Shown: positions 8,880 to 21,200, counted from the stretch's first letter. The stretch is 64,000 nt of DNA from Hippopus hippopus (GCA_946811185.2 OX328098.1:45075650-45139649), one strand, 5' to 3'. A program made the numbers and translations. The notes: generated by a model not told the origin, from the sequence alone.

Positions 8880-10012
8880 ATTGAGAGGGGTGATAAAACC
8901 CTGCCTTCTGATAACGACAAATTATGTGTGAAAGGTGCTTCATTTTTGTACAAAAAATGCAAATCTACTTTGTTTTCTTTTTAAAGATTTCATCGTATGG
9001 TCTAAACAGACCTTTATTCAAACATGATTCATTAATAAAAAACAGAACAAACGATATATTCCGAAACATGGCAGAATGTCGACTCTCATTTTACGTTAAA
9101 CATGAGAATTAATGTATTGCTCAATAACGCTCATTACGAGAGCTTCCTCATTCTTAAATCTTATTGAAAATTCTGCTTTCAACCATATGCAAAACAATTT
9201 AAAACCAGCTACTTTCAGAACTGTTTTCATCATTTCTCTTCATATTATACTACAAGCGAATTTAAATATTCATATCCCAGTGCCTCTTGCGCCGTCTGTC
9301 TTTTTTAAAGATATTTCTTGTTTAAAATATCAGGAATCAACGAGCGTAGGAAACGTAATTCTCTGCGCTACAAGCAAATCGCAAATTTATCGACCCGCCC
9401 CAACCCTCATCGTCGGCAATTTTCAATAGAATTACCTAAAACCTTAATTCATCTTTTGCCAGAAACATTGTCGACACTCATTTTATTTTATTTTAGCCAA
9501 ATCTATGTTGAAAACAAAAGAAGAAAAAATGTGGTCCGAAAAGGCTTCTGTAGAAAGCAGACTCTTGGACGTTTGTTAAGAAATGACAAAAGTTGTACAT
9601 TGAATTATTGTATAATGCTTCTATTTTAAAGGCATTTTGAAAAAAAAAAAAAACTCTTTTAGGTTAATATACTGAAGGAATTCCGATTTTACAGACTGTG
9701 TTAAGCATTAGGCTTAATCATTCATAATGATAATTTTACTGACATGTAATGACTACAATTTGTGTAGTAAAGGGACATCAAAAAAGGGGTCACACGTGCT
9801 TTGGGCGTGTTTATATGGTCACATGGTAATATGGGCATGTCATTGCTTAAAAAGTGGCACAAACTGTATAGTAGACAAAACTTATATAAAATCAGTTCAT
9901 ATAAAAATTTAGTCGATTACTTTGTTAATTAGAGGCCGAAAAAGAAATTTCTGCCTGAAAATAAAAGCTACGGCGCTTTGATTTTCCCGAAGATTTCCCT
10001 CTTTTGACTGTG
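8880..10012. other. No gene recognised
   Basis: AT-rich sequence with scattered short frames that have no domain, splice or codon support. I see no repeat family I can name. Confidence 0.5.
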
Positions 10013-10165
10013 ATTGGATGGTGTTTTACGGCGCTTTCAACAACATTTCAGTCATATCGCGGCGACAGCTCACATATTCACGTATTTGTTGGGTTTCAAC
10101 AGTACTAGGCTAGGACTCTGAGACTGAAGTGTCTTGCCCAAGGACACTCCGACGAAAAACCCAGT
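10013..10165 (-). mobile_element. tRNA-derived SINE, 3' part (antisense)
   Basis: GATTGGATGGTGTTTTACGG and the GCTTTCAACAACATTTCAGT-like block are the reversed 3' tail shared with 48998-49225 and 57668-57882. The tRNA-like head is missing. Confidence 0.65.
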
Positions 10166-10412
10166 GGTTATTTAAAAGAACAAGGAAGCCTATTATTAAT
10201 ATACCTTTATCACAGCCAAGGTCGATGTTAAGCAATGCTGCACTCTTACTCTTAGTAAAATGTTGGGATTGATTCTTCTGCGGCAAACTTATTCTGCACA
10301 GATAACAACTACCTATAGCAATAAATGTTGTTGGTGGGGCCAACTTGCACTTGTAGCTTTGTAGGTTTTTGGCATTATCTCCCGCTAGATGGCGTTCTAC
10401 AAATGTATTTAC

Positions 10413-10494
10413 GGATGTTTCGGTAACAGACGAGTTCGGTAACATAGACTTATAGAGCAAATCGATTGGATGTTTCGGTAACGAAGCAATTATA
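10413..10494. repeat. 82-bp inverted repeat, left arm, with three TTCGGTAAC motifs
   Basis: Pairs with 10778-10859 with about four mismatches. Each arm contains the core TTCGGTAAC three times (one degenerate in the right arm). The pair lies just upstream of the putative exon at 11.0 kb. Confidence 0.75.
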
Positions 10495-10777
10495 TAGTGT
10501 TTATGTACCGTGACGTTCTTTACACCCAATGCATGGCTTTGTTTCGTTCAAACCTTCGTTATTTAAAACCTTAATTTGTAATTCCAAATATGTTTCATAA
10601 CTAATATTTTTGTTATGTTCCTCATTCCATGCTGTATGTAAAAAATATCTGAAATAAATAAATATTGATCACCGTATCTTACTTTCGATTTACACCCACA
10701 CTCTGCCCACACTTGATATATGGAATAATATCCAACATGTACCCGTTGTGCCATTAACCCTTAGAGTACCTTTCGCT

Positions 10778-10859
10778 TATAATTGCTTTGTTACCGAAAC
10801 ATCCAATCGATTTACTGTATAAGTCTATGTTACCGAACTCGTCTGTTACCAAAACATCT
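10778..10859. repeat. 82-bp inverted repeat, right arm
   Basis: Reverse complement of 10413-10494; the 283-bp spacer between the arms has no visible feature. GTTACCGAA appears repeatedly in this orientation. Confidence 0.75.
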
Positions 10860-11014
10860 ATCAACCCTAAAAATACACATCTATCTAATATGGGTATAGG
10901 GTCTGTATGTCTCGTCACGTGACCGCGAGAGTTCTTCACTTCCGGGACCTAGCATGAATTTATCTCCTACTCACCACAGTATGTGGAGAGATACACGAAG
11001 AAATTACGAAAGAT

Positions 11015-11123
11015 TATGTCAGCTTTTAAATGTTCTAGCGATTTGAAAGTATCGGTTATGGATCAGAGAGCGATATGTGACTATGTACACGCCAAAATCA
11101 AGGACAGATCGTATTCAACGCAG
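11015..11123 (+). CDS. Probable first coding exon of an unrecognised host gene
   Basis: From ATG 11015 the frame encodes MSAFKCSSDLKVSVMDQRAI and continues to ...KIKDRSYSTQ, ending at a CAG|GTAAAC donor (11123/11124) in phase 0. Upstream sequence (TCACGTGACC, CTTCCGGGACC near 10930) looks like a TATA-less promoter. Possible later exons that fit the phase are a very short one after TTTTTTTTTCAG at 11497 (donor GTAAGC at 11509) and a 25-nt one at 13883-13907 flanked by CTTCTTCAG and GTAGGT. These are guesses. The residues look like a folded helical protein but match no family I know. An upstream out-of-frame ATG exists at 10954. Confidence 0.4.
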
Positions 11124-11789
11124 GTAAACAGGTTAATGTTTTAACCTACTTTCGGTTTCGTATTCAATAGAAAACAGTTTCTTGGCGGACTTAAATCATA
11201 ATAGGCGAATCACGTTTCTTTAACAAAAACTATAGCTGTGTGAAGGCACAAAATGAAAGCATAAATACTAAGCAAGACCTTTGAAAGCAGATATTTAAAC
11301 TTGTAATCCTCAATTTGCCGAGGCGAACGCAAATCTTCGTTCCCACTGTCCAATTCACCCTCTGATAATTCCAATATTTTAAAGACAGCTTCATGAATAG
11401 ATATTCTACTAGACTACTTGTTAGGAAAGAAACACGATGGCTTATTGAAAACATTTTTAGTGATTTTAATATCAATTAAACTTTTTTTTTTTTCAGATTG
11501 TGCTGGATGTAAGCAATGGTATGATATAGGCTAGATCTACGAGGTGTCAACGTCCCAACGTGTCATCATATACCAGCAACAGCAGACTCGCTATAAATTT
11601 GGGTGATTATTCGCACCATCTTCATGTCTGAATATAATTTCAATGGTTAGATCGAGTTATTTTAGTTAAAAAGAAATAAAACAAAGTACAGTGACAGGGG
11701 CAAAGCTGCATGTAAAAAAAACAGCTGCATACACGTTGAAAAAAAAAAAGACACTTAATTTGCCTAAAAATCAACAAAAGAGGTCACCA
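11124..11789. other. No gene recognised (possible intron)
   Basis: Poly-T tract followed by CAG at 11485-11496 is the only splice-like signal. The rest is AT-rich. Confidence 0.4.
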
Positions 11790-11915
11790 AAGAACTTGAC
11801 TCAGTTACTAGGCAAATTCAATTTTTGGATCCATGATTATGTGATGACTTGCTTGGTACAGTGCATCACTGAGATTCTTTAAGCCCCCTTTTGCCAGAGC
11901 ATGGCTCAAATGTAT
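11790..11915 (+). mobile_element. AP1 palindromic element, 3' half
   Basis: Contains ATTATGTGATGACTTGCTTG, then TTTAAGCCCCCTTTTGCCAG and AGCATGGCTC, the right half of the AP1 family best seen at 28821-29070. Confidence 0.65.
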
Positions 11916-12275
11916 TCAACACAGATGGAAATTTTAGAAAGTAAGAGTGATTTGAAGCCAAAATCTAATGAGTCATGCTAACAAAAGGAGCTTATGTTTG
12001 CTGACATAGGTCATAGTACTTGATACACTAAAACATGATCTTTCAACAAATCTTCTGGTGCCCCAGGTGAGGCAGTGCAGACAGCACAGCACAAGCCTAG
12101 TACTGGTGAAACCATATAATCTGTAGACAGGTACAAAAATGGAAATTTCCAGTTATTGAAGCCTCTCCAATTTCGTGACTTCAAAGATTAAACCGTGTAA
12201 GACAGTTCAGATTCAAGATCAGACTTCTTGTTCATTGCAGTCTGATTGTGATCTTCACTTCCCTGAAAAGCATAT

Positions 12276-12501
12276 TTAACTTTTTACCGCACTACAAAAT
12301 CTTTGACTGGTCTAACTTGAAAGACAGGAAATAATACTGTATATGGCTCATATGATGGACTTTGTCTTTGATAGCATAGAAAACTATGTTGGAAAAGGAG
12401 AAAATATTGGTTACCAGCATTTTCTCCTTTTTCCTAAAAGGTTTTCAATAGGGTTCTTCCTCAAGTATGTTGAAACTCAGTATGGTGCGGTAAAGGATTA
12501 A
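12276..12501 (+). mobile_element. HP1 hairpin MITE, TTAA-flanked
   Basis: TTAA at both ends (12276 and 12498), CTTTTTACC left end and GGTAAAGGATTAA right end, with a central imperfect palindrome GAAAATATTGGTTACCAGCA. First HP1 copy in the window. Confidence 0.75.
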
Positions 12502-12639
12502 TCATGCTTCACAAGCTAAAGGTCCTTTAAAAAAAATGCAGTATGCTTGTTCCACTGCAGTGAATAACTGTTGTTTTTTTTTGTACTTTGGAAAGATACC
12601 TATAAACAGGTGCACTGACTGGCATATGAATATAATGTG

Positions 12640-12886
12640 TAACCCTTTACCAAGCAATCTAAAGTTTTAATGACCCTAAAGAAAAGGGTTTATGAAAACA
12701 TCATGGAAAAAGGCAAAAATGCTGGTTACCAGCATTTTCTCCTTTTCCCAGGATATTTTTACCCTTCCAAAAATAAATAAAAAATTGTTTAGCCACTCTT
12801 ATTTTTTCGTCTACAAGTGCTTTCAATTTATACAAGTCTGTAACCTTGTCGTTTAGAAACACGTTAATACAGTGTTTAAGAGTTAA
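12640..12886 (-). mobile_element. HP1 hairpin MITE
   Basis: Starts AACCCTTTACCAAG and carries the central AATGCTGGTTACCAGCATTT palindrome. The right end is diverged (AAGAGTTAA at 12878). Confidence 0.7.
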
Positions 12887-13964
12887 TAACCCTACCCAGT
12901 TCTTTGATAGACCATACACAATCAAATCTAATATGCAATTTGCATAAAAAATGTCTCAGTGCAAAGGCTTACTGGTACATCACACATATAGATGTACAGA
13001 TACAAGATTTTTTTGAACCGTGGCCCATCCATTTGATGAAGATCAGTGCAATTTTAGTCAGTTTGGGACATAAAACTGTCAGTTGGAAAGCAGCCAGTTG
13101 CCGAGGAAGAATGCTGTGAGGGATACTAACAAGGGAGAGCCAAGAAACTCCTCGGAAGGAGAACTTATATGTGTGATTAATTGTTGATTGAATCAAGTTT
13201 TTGGCCGCTTTCAACATTAAATTTTGGCAGCTGTGATTTGACAGAATTACTGTTGAAAGCAGCTTTAAACTCAATTCAAGATGATTAAAAGAGACTACCA
13301 TTAATAGACAAATGCACAAATAGAAAGATAAATGACTGGGGCAAAAAAGCTCTCATTAATCACTTTTTGCTCAGGTGAGCTAAAAATTTGTATTTCTCGA
13401 GATACTATATTTACAAACATCTCTTACGAATATACTTTCAGAGCTTTCTCCTGCTAGAAGAATGACACTGAAAAAGAACCATGGCTGCACAGGCAACTAC
13501 ACCTCACAGACACCCATGATAAAATTTGTGCAACGGTGGCCTCATATATTATTGAACATGCAGTATCTAAACAGAACATTTAGTTAAAGAAAGATAGTGC
13601 TATATTATTAATGTTCTATGTTGACTATCTTTGGACTGCAAAGAATTGCAGGCTAATATATACTGGTACTTTTCAAAATCAGTAAAAGCTGAAAGAGAAT
13701 TTAAAACCTAACAACAAAATGCCACTAAATTAAAACAGCATTGCAGCAGACTGCTTTTGAAAATATTGTGACTAAATGTGATACTGCTCACAGTAGGCAG
13801 TACCTATTTGCCACAATGTTTTCATCTCAATCTTTTAACTATTTTCCTCCATCTTCTTCAGATTTTATCAAGTGTGAAAAGTAAAGGTAGGTTTCAAGAC
13901 TTAGCTAAATCATGGAATAGTAATATTCTTGTTTATGTTTAGAACAAAAATCTTTGATGCCCCC
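12887..13964. other. No gene recognised; degraded SINE tails near 13185-13290
   Basis: Reverse and forward versions of the SINE tail (GGCCGCTTTCAACATT and CTGTTGAAAGCAGCTTTAAA) lie close together. A possible 25-nt exon at 13883-13907 is discussed under the 11.0-kb exon. Confidence 0.4.
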
Positions 13965-14190
13965 TTAACCCTTTACCAAACAATCCCTGGTTTTCACGAC
14001 TCTGAGAAAGAAGCTTTCTGAAAACATTGTGGGAAAAGGAGAAAATGCTGGTAACCAGCATTTTCTCCTTTTTCCACAATGTTTTCTTTCCTTCCCAAAA
14101 CAAATTTTAATTTTTGAGTCACATTAATTTTGTCTGCAAATGCCTCCAATTTGGACTAGTCTAAAATTATATCGTTTGGTAAAGAGTTAA
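13965..14190 (-). mobile_element. HP1 hairpin MITE, well preserved
   Basis: TTAACCCTTTACCAAACAAT at the left end, GGTAAAGAGTTAA at the right, and a central palindrome with GGGAAAAGGAGAAAATGCTG in the left arm. TTAA is present on both sides. Confidence 0.85.
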
Positions 14191-14472
14191 GAGTTAAAGC
14201 AACAATATACATGTTGTAAAATTCAGTCATTTTGAGCTTGTGTGGAAAAGGAAATTCAAGTCTTATTAGTAGCACAAGTATTCCTTTGAAAACATTGTAA
14301 GAAAAGGCAAATTAACAAACATTTTTGAATTTTTTAACAATCTTTTTCTGAAGCAGAAATTTGCTGCATCAAGGGGTCTGAATAACATGAGAATAATATA
14401 TAGTGTTATGTTATTACAAATGTAATAAAAATAAATATTTACAAAATTTTCAAGAATTCTCATGTTTATTTA

Positions 14473-14692
14473 TTTTCCTTTTTACCAAATGATATAACTT
14501 TGGACTTTCTCAAATCCGAAGCATTTGCAGACGACATGTCAATTTTAGCTCACATTGTACGATTTACATAATTGTTAAACGGTACAAAACATTATGTTGA
14601 AAGGAGAAATTGTTAGTTGGCTTTTCCCACAATGTTTCATAACGCAGTTTTTCTCAGGGTTGTTAAAATCAGGAGTTTTTGGTAAAGAGTTA
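14473..14692 (+). mobile_element. HP1 hairpin MITE, diverged
   Basis: TTTTTACCAAATGATA left end, GCATTTGCAGACGACA, decayed core (AAAGGAGAAATTGTTAGTTG), and GGTAAAGAGTTA right end. Confidence 0.65.
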
Positions 14693-15093
14693 CAAGTCAT
14701 CAAATATATTAACTTAAGAGCTTCTGAAAAAAAATTGTAGCATACAACTTCAGAGGCATCCTTGTAAATTGTGAAAAAAATTGATCAAAGAGTACACCTT
14801 GAGTATTCGTGAGTATTCATGAAAACATACTAAAAGCAGATATTTCTTATTTTGACAAATTTGTCCTTTGGTCAATTTTTTTTTCAAAAGTGGTCTACTG
14901 CAAGACACAAAAAGTTATCTTCAGGAGGTACAGAGTTGAGCCCTGTATCTGCTGATATCATATCATCGGGCTGTCTCTGGTCCAAAAGCTTGCAAGGTTG
15001 AATTAAAGATGGGCTCTATCAGAAGTAGGCATGGTATATAAATCAAGAGTGAAGAAACTAGAGTGCCATTAGGATAACACGTGTACCTATTTT
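14693..15093. other. No gene recognised
   Basis: Only AT-rich unique sequence between two HP1 copies. Confidence 0.4.
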
Positions 15094-15317
15094 GACTTTT
15101 TACCGTTTAGCAAAATTTTCGACATGTCCATTTTGAAAGCAATGTTGGATGAAGAAACAAGTATAGCTCAAATGATGAGATTTATTTTTGAAAGGATAAT
15201 ACATTGTGGGAAAAGTATAAAAAGCTAGCGACCAGCTTTTTCTCCTTTTCCTTCCATGTTATCAAAAGCCCATCTGATCTGGGTAATTAAAAACAGAATT
15301 ATGCAGTAAAGGGTTAA
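15094..15317 (+). mobile_element. HP1 hairpin MITE, diverged
   Basis: CTTTTTACCGTTTAGCAAAA left end; right end GCAGTAAAGGGTTAA. The core palindrome is partly broken (AAGCTAGCGACCAGCTTTTT). Confidence 0.7.
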
Positions 15318-15472
15318 CTCAGAAAACAAAATTTGGACTAGTCCAAGTTGAGAGGATTAGCAGTTGACATGTGGCTCAACTGGTGAAATTTGTCTTTGAA
15401 AAGGTAGAAAACATTGTGGGAAAAAGATTTCTAGCATTTTCTCTTTTTCTCGCCGTCTTTCCTACAGCTTTC
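15318..15472 (+). mobile_element. HP1 fragment
   Basis: Internal HP1 sequence (ATTTGGACTAGTCCAAGTTG, AAAACATTGTGGGAAAAAG) lacking most of the right arm and both TTAA ends. Confidence 0.55.
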
Positions 15473-15628
15473 CCCCCACCCCCAAGTACTATAGGGGAAT
15501 GACTGACAAATCATATCTGATGGTACGTCCTAATAAACTTCTATTGCATCTGCTGTCATTTGGACTGTCATGGTCTTGTACTTTACTGGCTTGGCATAAC
15601 CACAGCTTCTAAAACACATGATAATATT

Positions 15629-15803
15629 TCATGCCGCACTGAAATAGATGTTTTGGATAGTTGATACAATTGTTCTGATGCTGTCGATTCCCACTGTGGA
15701 GTCAACGTCCATGGAATTATGTATTAGCTTAAATAGAGAGGTCAGTTTCTGATCTTCAAACATGTGACGGACCACCCTACCACGAATTTGAAGGTGACAT
15801 CCT
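15629..15803 (-). CDS. Last coding exon of an unrecognised minus-strand host gene
   Basis: Read on the minus strand: acceptor ATATGTTACAG then 57 codons beginning GCHLQIRGRVVRHMFEDQKL and ending in ...IYFSAA before TGA at 15629-15631. The exon starts with one base that completes a codon. Composition is that of a soluble folded helical protein: amphipathic helices, few low-complexity residues, and no stop in 174 bases. Upstream exons were not found with confidence; a possible one at 16475-16539 (after TTTTTCTGCAG) has an open frame but ends in a stop and does not match this phase. Function unknown. Confidence 0.55.
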
Positions 15804-16038
15804 CTGTAACATATTAGAAATGAACAATAGCATCTGAAATGAAATTATGAAAATAATAAACCAGAAGTATGGGTGAAATCTATCAGGAGACCCCTTTCTT
15901 TGAACATTAATCAGATCAGAATGCTATCAAAGCCTGATTGTTTTCCTGCACACTTTGCTGACTAGTGTACTACATTGGATTTGATTTGATTGGGAAACAT
16001 AGCATGTCAGTTTTTGCAAAGTTTGGTTTTTTCCACTC

Positions 16039-16257
16039 TAATCCTTTACCAAACAATCCAGGGTTTTGGGGAGTACCCTGAGGTAAAAGGTATTGAGAAC
16101 ATTGTGGGATAAGAAATTCCTGGTTACCAGCATTTTGTCCTTCTACAACAATGTTTTTCACCCTTTTGTTGGCCAAAACCCTTCTTTTGTGCCAAATTTC
16201 ATTTTCCTTATGCAAATACTATTTATAAATTTGGTCAAGTCTAAAATTTAATGTTAA
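16039..16257 (-). mobile_element. HP1 hairpin MITE, diverged
   Basis: CCTTTACCAAACAATCC left end, CTGGTTACCAGCATTTTGTC core, degraded right end. Confidence 0.65.
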
Positions 16258-16710
16258 CTAATTGTTATATGTTTCTCATTAACCACTCTACCAATTTTAA
16301 AACATTCAAACTATAAAGTGTAAGTCAGCTTCGACTTCTATCCTGTTAATAGATCATTTTGTTAAATATTTCAGAATATTAAATGATTAAAACACTGCAA
16401 TATAGTAACCTCATTGCTGTAGCTTTATCTGAAAATTTCACTTTGCTGTAAAATAACAAGCTTGGCCCATTATCTTAGACCATCAGCACAGTGACAACTG
16501 CATAATCTGAAGTTGGGATGTCATGGCCTATCTGCCCTCCTGCAGAAAAAATAAGGATAAAGCAATGTATTAAATAAGACACTTTCTACAGAATATTTCA
16601 TCAGTACAAACGTTATACTTGTAAGGGCTACACCTAAATTTGGGGGGAAGTGGGGGAGGGGCAGCGCACGTACTGATCTTGAGTATTAAAATAGTTTCCA
16701 ATTCACTGTT
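16258..16710. other. No gene recognised with confidence
   Basis: Holds the weak exon candidate 16475-16539 on the minus strand and otherwise AT-rich unique sequence. Confidence 0.35.
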
Positions 16711-16923
16711 ATAACCCTCAAAGTGCCTTTCACCACTATAGTTGTTTTTGCAATCAATGTAGATCAAGATCAGACTGCAGAAAGTTTGCAGTCTGATCTC
16801 TGATCTACACTGTCTGCTTTGCTAAGACATTCCAGACAAGAGCAACCTCAACATTGTTCCTATTGAGATCTTATTTCTAGAATCAAAATGCCTGTTTGGT
16901 TTATTCGGCGCCCAAAGGGTGAA
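16711..16923 (+). mobile_element. HP2 element (TAGATCAAGATCAGACTGCA palindrome)
   Basis: Left end AACCCTCAAAGTGCCTTTCA; core palindrome AGATCAAGATCAGACTGCAG with its reverse complement; right end CCCAAAGGGT. Confidence 0.7.
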
Positions 16924-17949
16924 GCCTATTTACCCAGTTACCATTGAATTAATGATTTTACCTGAAATAATTCAACAAAAGATGCCAAAATAGGTTTTGA
17001 AGCCATGAATTCACAGCCAATTATTTGCTTTCGCCCTATGTATGTAACTAGCTCTCTATGACAATTAAGATAAATAAATGAGGCCGAGTAACTACAATTG
17101 TCATTATCGGCAACATTAAATATGGTACAAAGGAGACTTGGGTGCGAAACTACTGTGGTGCGAAACAGATCAAAACGACAATATGTTTCTAAACGCCCCT
17201 GAAGACGGGACTAGGGTGCATTTCTAGAATGAAATGCTTAATAACATTGTTTAATTGCTTAACTAGGTTAACTGGACCTCTTTAGATCAGAAATCGACCG
17301 AGGACATACCCGTTGCATTTATGTACGAAACTAGGTTACGGATTTTCGCTGATTTCCACGGCCTGTTTTTAGATTAGAGTTTTATTTCTTAAAAATATTT
17401 TAACGCTTACCAACACCTTTCATCTTCGTTTTTTTCCTGTCCATAGCTTTTTTTGAGAATTTAAATAACATACACGTCCGTGTACCGTCACGACTGTCGG
17501 TACATACATAAGCAAAATAGTGGAAAAAATCTCAAAATGGCGACCAGTGATCCCGGAAGTGCAATTCATCTAAACGAGACTTACAGACCCTATTATGGGT
17601 ACAGAACCGGACTACTTTTCAAAACAACAACCCTTACTTTGAATTTCAAAATGAAATAAACGTTTACTCAATAAAACGCTACCTGGTGCGATTCATTCAG
17701 CTGTAATCGGCTAGCATGTAACCTACGCATCGGCCATTTATTAAAACAGCCCCTACATGCTTAGGTAATAGGCTAACAGCTTCGCTGTAAGCCCTACTTT
17801 TCCCGAATATTCGGGGGATGGGTGATGCGTCATACATGTAGCAGACAGGTCGAATCTTCGAAGAATATGACATGGGCAGACAACGAGGTTTTCAGTTCTG
17901 GTATTGCGTGCTCTTCTATATAAAGCGGCTCTTGTTTAAACTCATTTAT
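16924..17949. other. No gene recognised
   Basis: Sequence near 17545-17600 resembles, in reverse, the promoter-like stretch at 10885-10950 (shared pieces: TAGGGTCTGTA, GTCTCGT, CACTTCCGGGA). GTAAGCCCTACTTTTCCCGA at 17788 and a CCCGAATATTCGGGG palindrome (17808-17820) are also present. Confidence 0.35.
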
Positions 17950-18016
17950 AGTATTTTATGTCGCCATGATATGACTGAAATAATGTTGAAAGCGGCGTAA
18001 AACACCATTCAATCAA
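17950..18016 (+). mobile_element. SINE 3' tail
   Basis: GATATGACTGAAATAATGTT, GAAAGCGGCGTAAAACACCA and CAATCAATC are the tail shared by the SINEs at 10 kb, 29.5 kb, 49 kb, 53.8 kb and 57.7 kb. Confidence 0.65.
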
Positions 18017-18248
18017 TCTTTTTAACCACCCTTCCTTAACAATCAACACTCTGCTTAACTACCACTGCTGTGGTTCTCGTGCGAAAATGGCACATACAGA
18101 ACAGTTTGAGATCTCCCCTGTAAAACAACCTGCCTAGTCCGTCATCCGATGTCCGCAGTCCTAGTTCACTTAATCCGACAATGTCTAAAAAAAAGACGAC
18201 ATAACCCCAACTAGCCATTGACGGATCAACCATACGCATCATATGGGG

Positions 18249-21200
18249 CACGGGTAGGAAACTTCATATTCAGAGCCAATGGCTCCGACGAGAAAATGTT
18301 GTGTTGGTCTTCCGTTTCTGAAAATGTCGGCTGAAAAACAAACAAAAAACAGGTAAGCCTGTCATTATTTGTAATCATGTATTCTTATGTCTTTGTAATT
18401 CCAAAAAAGGAGAATGTCATGCAATGCTCTGGTCTTTCTACGTGTTTTCTACAGAAGGGAAAGTTGTAACAAGTGTACGATGTTGTCTGAATCATTTGTG
18501 GCGTGGGTTGACCGTAGCCGAAATAATACATCACTGACCTAAGTTCAGTCTATTATTGCCATTTAACTGGCAAAAAAGAGAGAGTCTTGCTGTCCTAAAA
18601 GCGTGAATTAATGCCTTGAAATGCTACATTCACTGCTGGTAAAGAATTGAAAAGAAATAGCACAAAAAGGATAAAAATAAAGAAGTGATCCGATTATGTG
18701 GACCGGCTCTGAATATGTAAGTCGGCACCGATTGATGAGGGCTTCATTTCAAAAATTTAGTTTTCTGTAAAAAATTACCTAGGAAGTAGGCTTTGTTTTT
18801 CGGTTAATACCTTTCAGTCCAAAATGTAGTACAACTGTTTGATGGAACATGACCGAATTTATGAAAATACAAAGGACTGGTATTGTCATGATTGAAAATG
18901 CTGTCGAACATTAGTCTATCTAAATCTTGAAAATACTTTTATGTAGCTTTTGATTAACAGAATGGTCTATACAAGTATATAGCATTTGTCATGCTTTCGT
19001 TGTAAGTGCAGCGCACACATAAGCAAAAATCATGAAAAACATTTGGCATCTTCGGAAAGCTATTTCATCTTGAAACGGTCATTAAAAAGCTAAATGGAAA
19101 ATGTACCGACCGTAACAGAAATATTGAATAGAAAAAAAAAAAACTTTTACAAAGCGTGAGAAATACAATTGACCTATTCCCAATACACGCCTCAGGGTAT
19201 ATGTGTGAACACTCTTAACTCTTTTTAACACTTAACACGACACAACAGTATGTCAGGTGGGTGGGGTATATACAAGTCTATAACAACGAAAAAGAAAAAC
19301 CTTTTTCTGAAAAAAGTATCCAGTGTCCGAAATTCTTTTAAGCACGTGCAGACGAAATGGATACGAATAAAATGCGGATAAACGGTATTGACCGAAAGAC
19401 GGATTTCTGACGCCTATTAGTTTATGTATATTCTATATGCGGAGATTACATATTATGGAGTTTCTGCGGAAAAGCGCAGATCCTTAAGCAGTTGACTATC
19501 TGCGACTGGGCACAGGATTAGTATCTTACTACTAAGATGTTTGTTTAATGCGCAGATTTTCACTTTTGGAGTTTTTGTGGTCTTTTTTTTTTCCGAGCAA
19601 GATTTTTCAAAACTTTAAGTCTTTCAATGCCTTCTTTAAGCAGACGTAAACGTAAAATACATCATGAAAATTCCCTAAACTATTCGAAAAAATGACAATA
19701 CACTGGTTTTTTTTTTTTTTTTTTTTGTTCATTCAGAACTTTACTTTTTATTTAATCAAAATTACTCGTCACGGCAAAACACGAAAACGCACGACAAAAA
19801 AGGTGCCAAATTTACATCATCCGCTCAAAGACCCTTCAAACTGCCTTTTTATCCTATATAATGACTCAAAACAGCTAATTTGCATGCAAACTTAATAAAT
19901 CATGATATTGGAGCTGGAACCTCACTCTAATTACGACGTAAAGTGAATGATTTCTACATTAGAAATGGGGAGGGGTCGGCGTGAGTTTTCTGGGACATGT
20001 GCAAAAGACAATGTTTAGGACATTTATACAAATATCTAGGAAAAAGAAAAATAAATAGCTCGAAACTATTCATTTTGAACCCTTAAAGTGCCTGTCACAA
20101 CTTCAGTTGCTTCTGCAGCCAGTGTAGATCAAGATTAAACTGCACAAAACGTAATCCTTCCTTTGGATGGATGTTCGTTTATCATCGGCTTAGAAAATAA
20201 CTGATATGTGACATATTCTGATCTAATATGCATTTGGTTAATTGAACATAGAAATATCTGACTGAGTACAATGAGAATCAGGAATCTATGAACAATTTTC
20301 GGTCTTGACTTGCTTATGAAATTGATTCTTTTTCGCTGTTATAGACTTGTATACCTGACATACTGTTGTGTCGTGTTAAGTGTTAAAAAGAGTTAAGAGT
20401 GTTCACACATATATTCTAAGACGTGTATTGGGAATAGGTCAATTGTATTTCTCACGCTTTGTAAAAGTTTTTTTTTTTTCTTTCTATTCAATATCTCTGC
20501 TACGGTCGGTACATTTTCCATTTAGCTTTTTAATGACTGTTTCAAGACTAAAAAGCCTTCCGAAGATGCCAAATGTTTTTCATAATTTTTGCTTACGTGT
20601 GCGCTGCACTTACAACGAAAGCATGACAAATGCTATAGGCCTATACATGTATAGACCATTCTGTTAATCAAAAGCTGCATAAAAGTATTTACAAAATTTA
20701 GATGTTCGACAGCATTTTTCAATCATGACAATACCAGTCCTTTGTATTTTCATAAATTCGGTCATGTTCCATCAAACAAATGCACTACATTTTGGACTGA
20801 AAAGTATAAACACAAAAAGCAAAGCCTACTTCCTAAGTAATTTTTTACAGAATACTAAATTTTTGAAATGAAGCCCTCATCAATCGGTGCCGACTTACAT
20901 ATTCAGAGCCGGTCCACATAATCGGATCCCTTCTTTATTTTTATCCTTTTTTGTGCTATTTCTTTTCAATTCTTTACCAGCATTGAATGTAGCATTTTAA
21001 GACATTAATTCACGCTTTTGGGACAGCAAGACTCTCTTTTTTGCCAGTTAAATGGCAATAATAGACTGAATTTAGGTCCGTGATGTATTATTTCGGCTAC
21101 GGTCAACCCACGCCACAAATGATTCAGACAACATCGTACACTTGTTACAACTTTCCCTACTGTAGAAAACACGTTGAAAGACCAGAGCATTGCATGACAT

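Noticed and set aside
9112..9629. Two overlapping plus-strand ORFs of about 105 codons
   Set aside because: No motif, no signals, and composition expected of AT-rich noncoding DNA.
12969..13319. 116-codon minus-strand ORF
   Set aside because: Overlaps degraded SINE tails; reading frame is incidental.
16475..16539. Upstream exon of the 15.6-kb minus-strand gene
   Set aside because: Good acceptor and a protein-like frame, but the frame stops before any donor with the required phase.
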